Shown in pieces: positions 61,261 to 64,000 of a stretch of 64,000 nucleotides of DNA (the first letter of the stretch is position 1; every line of letters begins with the position of its first letter). This DNA is from Thysanoteuthis rhombus (Eukaryota > Mollusca > Cephalopoda > Oegopsida > Thysanoteuthidae), in NCBI GenBank assembly GCA_963457665.1, contig OY735225.1:6100844-6164843 (forward strand), in the 5' to 3' direction. The notes under the pieces were generated by a model. That model was given only the letters and a program-made list of their open reading frames with translations. It had not been told where the DNA came from and did not search any database. Position numbers and translations under genes: made by a program.

Positions 61261-62264
61261 GAATTCAATTCTGAGAAATAAATAAAATCGAAGAAGATGG
61301 TAACTCAGTCCCCTGAGAAGCATTACCCTTGGAACCTGGCACAATTATCTCATAACAGAGAAGTTACTAGGTTTTTCCATGGGTGGGGTCCATTTGAAGG
61401 GCATCTCTCTAACATTCAGTGATATTCGTCAGCAGAAATGTAAAACTATTTGTAAAGTTTTTTTGAGCCAATCAGCCCCATTGGAGCCTACCTACTGATC
61501 TGGCCAAGGACTAGACGTGGAATATTTTCAAAAAGTTTTTACATAGGTCTATAAATTGCTCTTGATTAAAAGTCTATTCTTGTGAGCATTTCGAATATAA
61601 ACTAGGCACAAAATTAGTTTAAGTAACGATGGGTGATAGTTTTTAAGAAAACATCAAAGGCTTTCATTTTTTAACCTTCATTTCTGAACAAACTTGGCTG
61701 TTTATTTTTTCATATATAAAAAAGCAAATATCTTACCCTCAAGATCAACTATCAAATAATTCGAGCATCAGGATTTTAAGTAAAGTAAAGAAAATCTGTG
61801 GGTGAAAAATTATGGTCAAAATAAATTCTATTTTTGTCCTCTGGGAAAAATGTGGAACAGAGTATGAAACCTCCTAGATAATCTTGACGATCAATAAACC
61901 CGTCCAAATAATGCCCCGAAAACGTCAAATGCTTTTTTCCAGAAACATTTAAAAAATGCGTTTAGTGGAGTTTTGATGTTATTTTTTGTGTTAGAAGACA
62001 AAACAAAATGACCAGGACGGCTGGAACAAATGAAATGATAAACGAAATAAGGCCTGTAGACAAGAAACTATGACAAAGAGCGCTTGGACATTCAAAGAAA
62101 TAAATGGTAAATACTCAAGTAAGCGCACGTGCATATATAAAAAAAAGGATAGAACCCTTTGCCATCTTTGATGGCTATGGTTGTTCAATTATGTCTTTAA
62201 ATAGGCAAGAAAAATATGGACGCAATCTTAGTGAAAAATTGACTCCAGATAAATTTCAAAATTT
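61261..62264. other. No gene recognised
   Basis: No repeat or coding signal recognised. Confidence 0.5.
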
Positions 62265-62545
62265 AGGAAAAATCAGCTCATTTTTTCGATTTCGAAAAAA
62301 TTTTCAATACTTATTTATCAAGGAACATATTTCATTTTCAAAAGACTCTCGTCATTTTGACTGCTACTTTCATTGATTTCTACACATTTAAAGGATAAAT
62401 CCCTTGAGATTTTAATTCTGTTTACATTTTTTAGAAAAGCAATTGCCCTATATGGGAGCCACACTTTGGAAATTAAAAAAAAAAACAAAAAAAAAACATT
62501 TCTTTTAGTTTATCTGATATATTAGGTTTTATTGGGGGGTTAAAT
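62265..62545 (+). repeat. Dispersed repeat I, copy 2
   Basis: Same order as 32,390-32,720: TTTTTTCGATTTCGAAAAAA, GATAAATCCCTTGAGATTTT, TTTAGAAAAGCAATTG, ACTTTGGAAATTAAAAAA and ATTTCTTTTAGTTTATCTG. Same orientation as copy 1. Confidence 0.55.
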
Positions 62546-62559
62546 TTTCAATGTTGGAG

Positions 62560-62754
62560 TGCACAAAATTGGAGCTTTTACCTTGACTTTTGAGCATTCA
62601 AACCTTTCTCTAGGGATCACTTTCCAACAAAACACGAGGGATGTAACTAATTCACTGATATATCGTTCTTCCAATATTTTTGATTGATCCCTCTAAATAC
62701 CCAGAGAAATCGGTCACATAACGGTTTCTATTGAGTGACTAACCAGATCTGTTT
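62560..62754 (-). repeat. Family A dispersed repeat, minus fragment
   Basis: AGGGATCACTTTCCAACAAA, GTAACTAATTCACTGAT, GGTCACATAACGGTTTCTAT and TGAGTGACTAACCAGATCTG are the first 200 bp of family A in reverse. Confidence 0.65.
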
Positions 62755-63947
62755 CGTTTTATTGAATCAAATATTCACATCTATAACTTTCAAGGATGAT
62801 TTCCTTTGTCGTGATTGTCACCCTCTTTTTTTTTCATGACACATTCAGTAAGTTGTCAGGATTAAGATGAAAGGAAATAACAGTCAGAATTCAATAATAA
62901 CGTACATAGAATACCTTTGTATTCAGTGCAAAGCGCTCCAGAAGCTTGTAAAAGGTGATTGGCTGTTTTTTAAGTTGTTTAGAAGTTGTACTGACATGAC
63001 TGGCTCAGGAGTTGGAATATTGTGTTTGAAGCCGTAATATGCACATTAGAATAACGAGAGGCTTGAGGTCGAACCAAGTTGTAAGCACCGATTTTTGTGC
63101 GATCACCGAGGTTGAACAACATTGAGCCTTATTTGTTCCAAGATAGATGATTGGTTAGAAATATCGGGTACTGTAGGCAGTATTAATGAAGTGACAGACA
63201 GCACTGCGGGTACTTGTAAACTCAAAGTCCATTCCACGTATGGCAAGCCGAGACAAGATAATCTTATGATACAGGAAGTCTGTACAGGAGTGAATAATAC
63301 TGTATTAACCGTAATAGCACTAGCAAGCTAAATAACGAATAAGTAGGGGTGTGTGTGTGTGAATGGACTTTTCATTAATTGTTGAAGTTGATTAAGAAAT
63401 CCGTAGGCATTTAGATTCCTTCCAGAGTTTAATAATTATTATTTAATTTGGGATCAGAAATGCCTATACACTCGATTTTTCAACCCAGGAGCTCTACTTC
63501 CCCATGGCCGTAAGGGAAAATTCAGCTGATAACCTTGACACCCTTGTAGGACGGTCCGTAGAGGATTAGGAAATCTTGAGCACTCAGACAAACGTCCAAC
63601 CGGTCCAGTATTCCATCGAAACATCACAGCAGCCATCGTTTGAAAATCTCATCTTAAACATAAGGTTTACACTTAGTTTTTTCACAGACATGTATTCGTA
63701 AAGTGAGTACTGATGTGTACCTTAATCCCATATGTTCCACACTTAGCTATCTGAATCCGGCTGACTATCTATGTATCACTTAAACAGACTGAACCAATGG
63801 GGTTAAAGAGCTGAAAATTAAAAGATGTACCCCTTTATTATTTCCTTTCTCCTCTCGTCACCCCCTTAAATTTGCAATGTTAATTCATGGTACATTAGTT
63901 TGCCCGACAGCGTTCACGCTTGTTCTTCGAAATAAAAATCGGACTTC
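62755..63947. other. No gene recognised
   Basis: Frames of 60-69 codons only; the one at 63,122-63,331 (STAGTCKLKVHSTYGKPRQD) has natural composition but no domain. A short TG run is at 63,348-63,361. Confidence 0.45.
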
Positions 63948-64000
63948 TTTGGAGATCACTGCCCAACGAAAGGCAAAATAAGTAATCTAATAATTGAGTC
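63948..64000 (-). repeat. Family A dispersed repeat, cut by the window end
   Basis: TTGGAGATCACTGCCCAACG and AGTAATCTAATAATTGA correspond to the reverse of the family A segment about 100-150 bp from its left end. The copy continues past the window. Confidence 0.5.

Overview
The window looks like intergenic or intronic DNA from an animal, most likely a mollusc and quite possibly a cephalopod (octopus-like). This is inference. It rests on high AT content, the absence of bacterial-style gene packing, dense (TA)n, (GA)n, (CA)n and (ATT)n microsatellites, many decayed RTE-type LINE fragments, a Penelope-like retroelement and several tRNA-like SINE or foldback families. I found no host gene I can name. 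Most open frames over 60 codons are translated microsatellites, pyrimidine tracts or chance frames. One 172-codon open stretch on the minus strand (9,920-10,437) is the only candidate host exon I would keep, with low confidence.

Layout. 1-9 kb: an RTE LINE 3' end, the first copies of an unnamed dispersed repeat (called family A here), GATA, TA and TG microsatellites and a 105-bp tandem repeat. 9-20 kb: a SINE-like segment, the candidate exon, a small inverted-repeat element (family B), more family A copies, a 120-bp tandem repeat and a long pyrimidine tract. 20-30 kb: a palindromic pair of Penelope-like ends, family B copies, family A copies and an RTE 3' end. 31.1-35.9 kb: a divergent tandem array of roughly 0.5-kb units. 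36-45 kb: compound microsatellites, a second palindromic Penelope-like pair, a well-preserved foldback copy of family B, pyrimidine DNA, a minisatellite and two minus-strand RTE 3' ends. 46-51 kb: mostly unassigned, with one family A copy. 51.9-59.3 kb: a composite of Penelope-like segments whose central element is interrupted by an opposite-strand RTE LINE; its ends carry a hammerhead-ribozyme-like motif. 60-64 kb: AAT repeats, an RTE 3' end with a GAT-repeat tail, purine-rich DNA and more family A.

How the parts relate. The window reads as layered retroelement insertion and decay. RTE fragments run straight into simple repeats. Penelope-like ends lie in head-to-head pairs and next to microsatellites. 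Families A and B are dispersed on both strands. The least explained signals are the 31-36 kb array, family A (at least 13 copies with no family name I recognise) and the hammerhead-like fold at the Penelope-like ends. All family assignments come from reading motifs by eye; no database search was possible.
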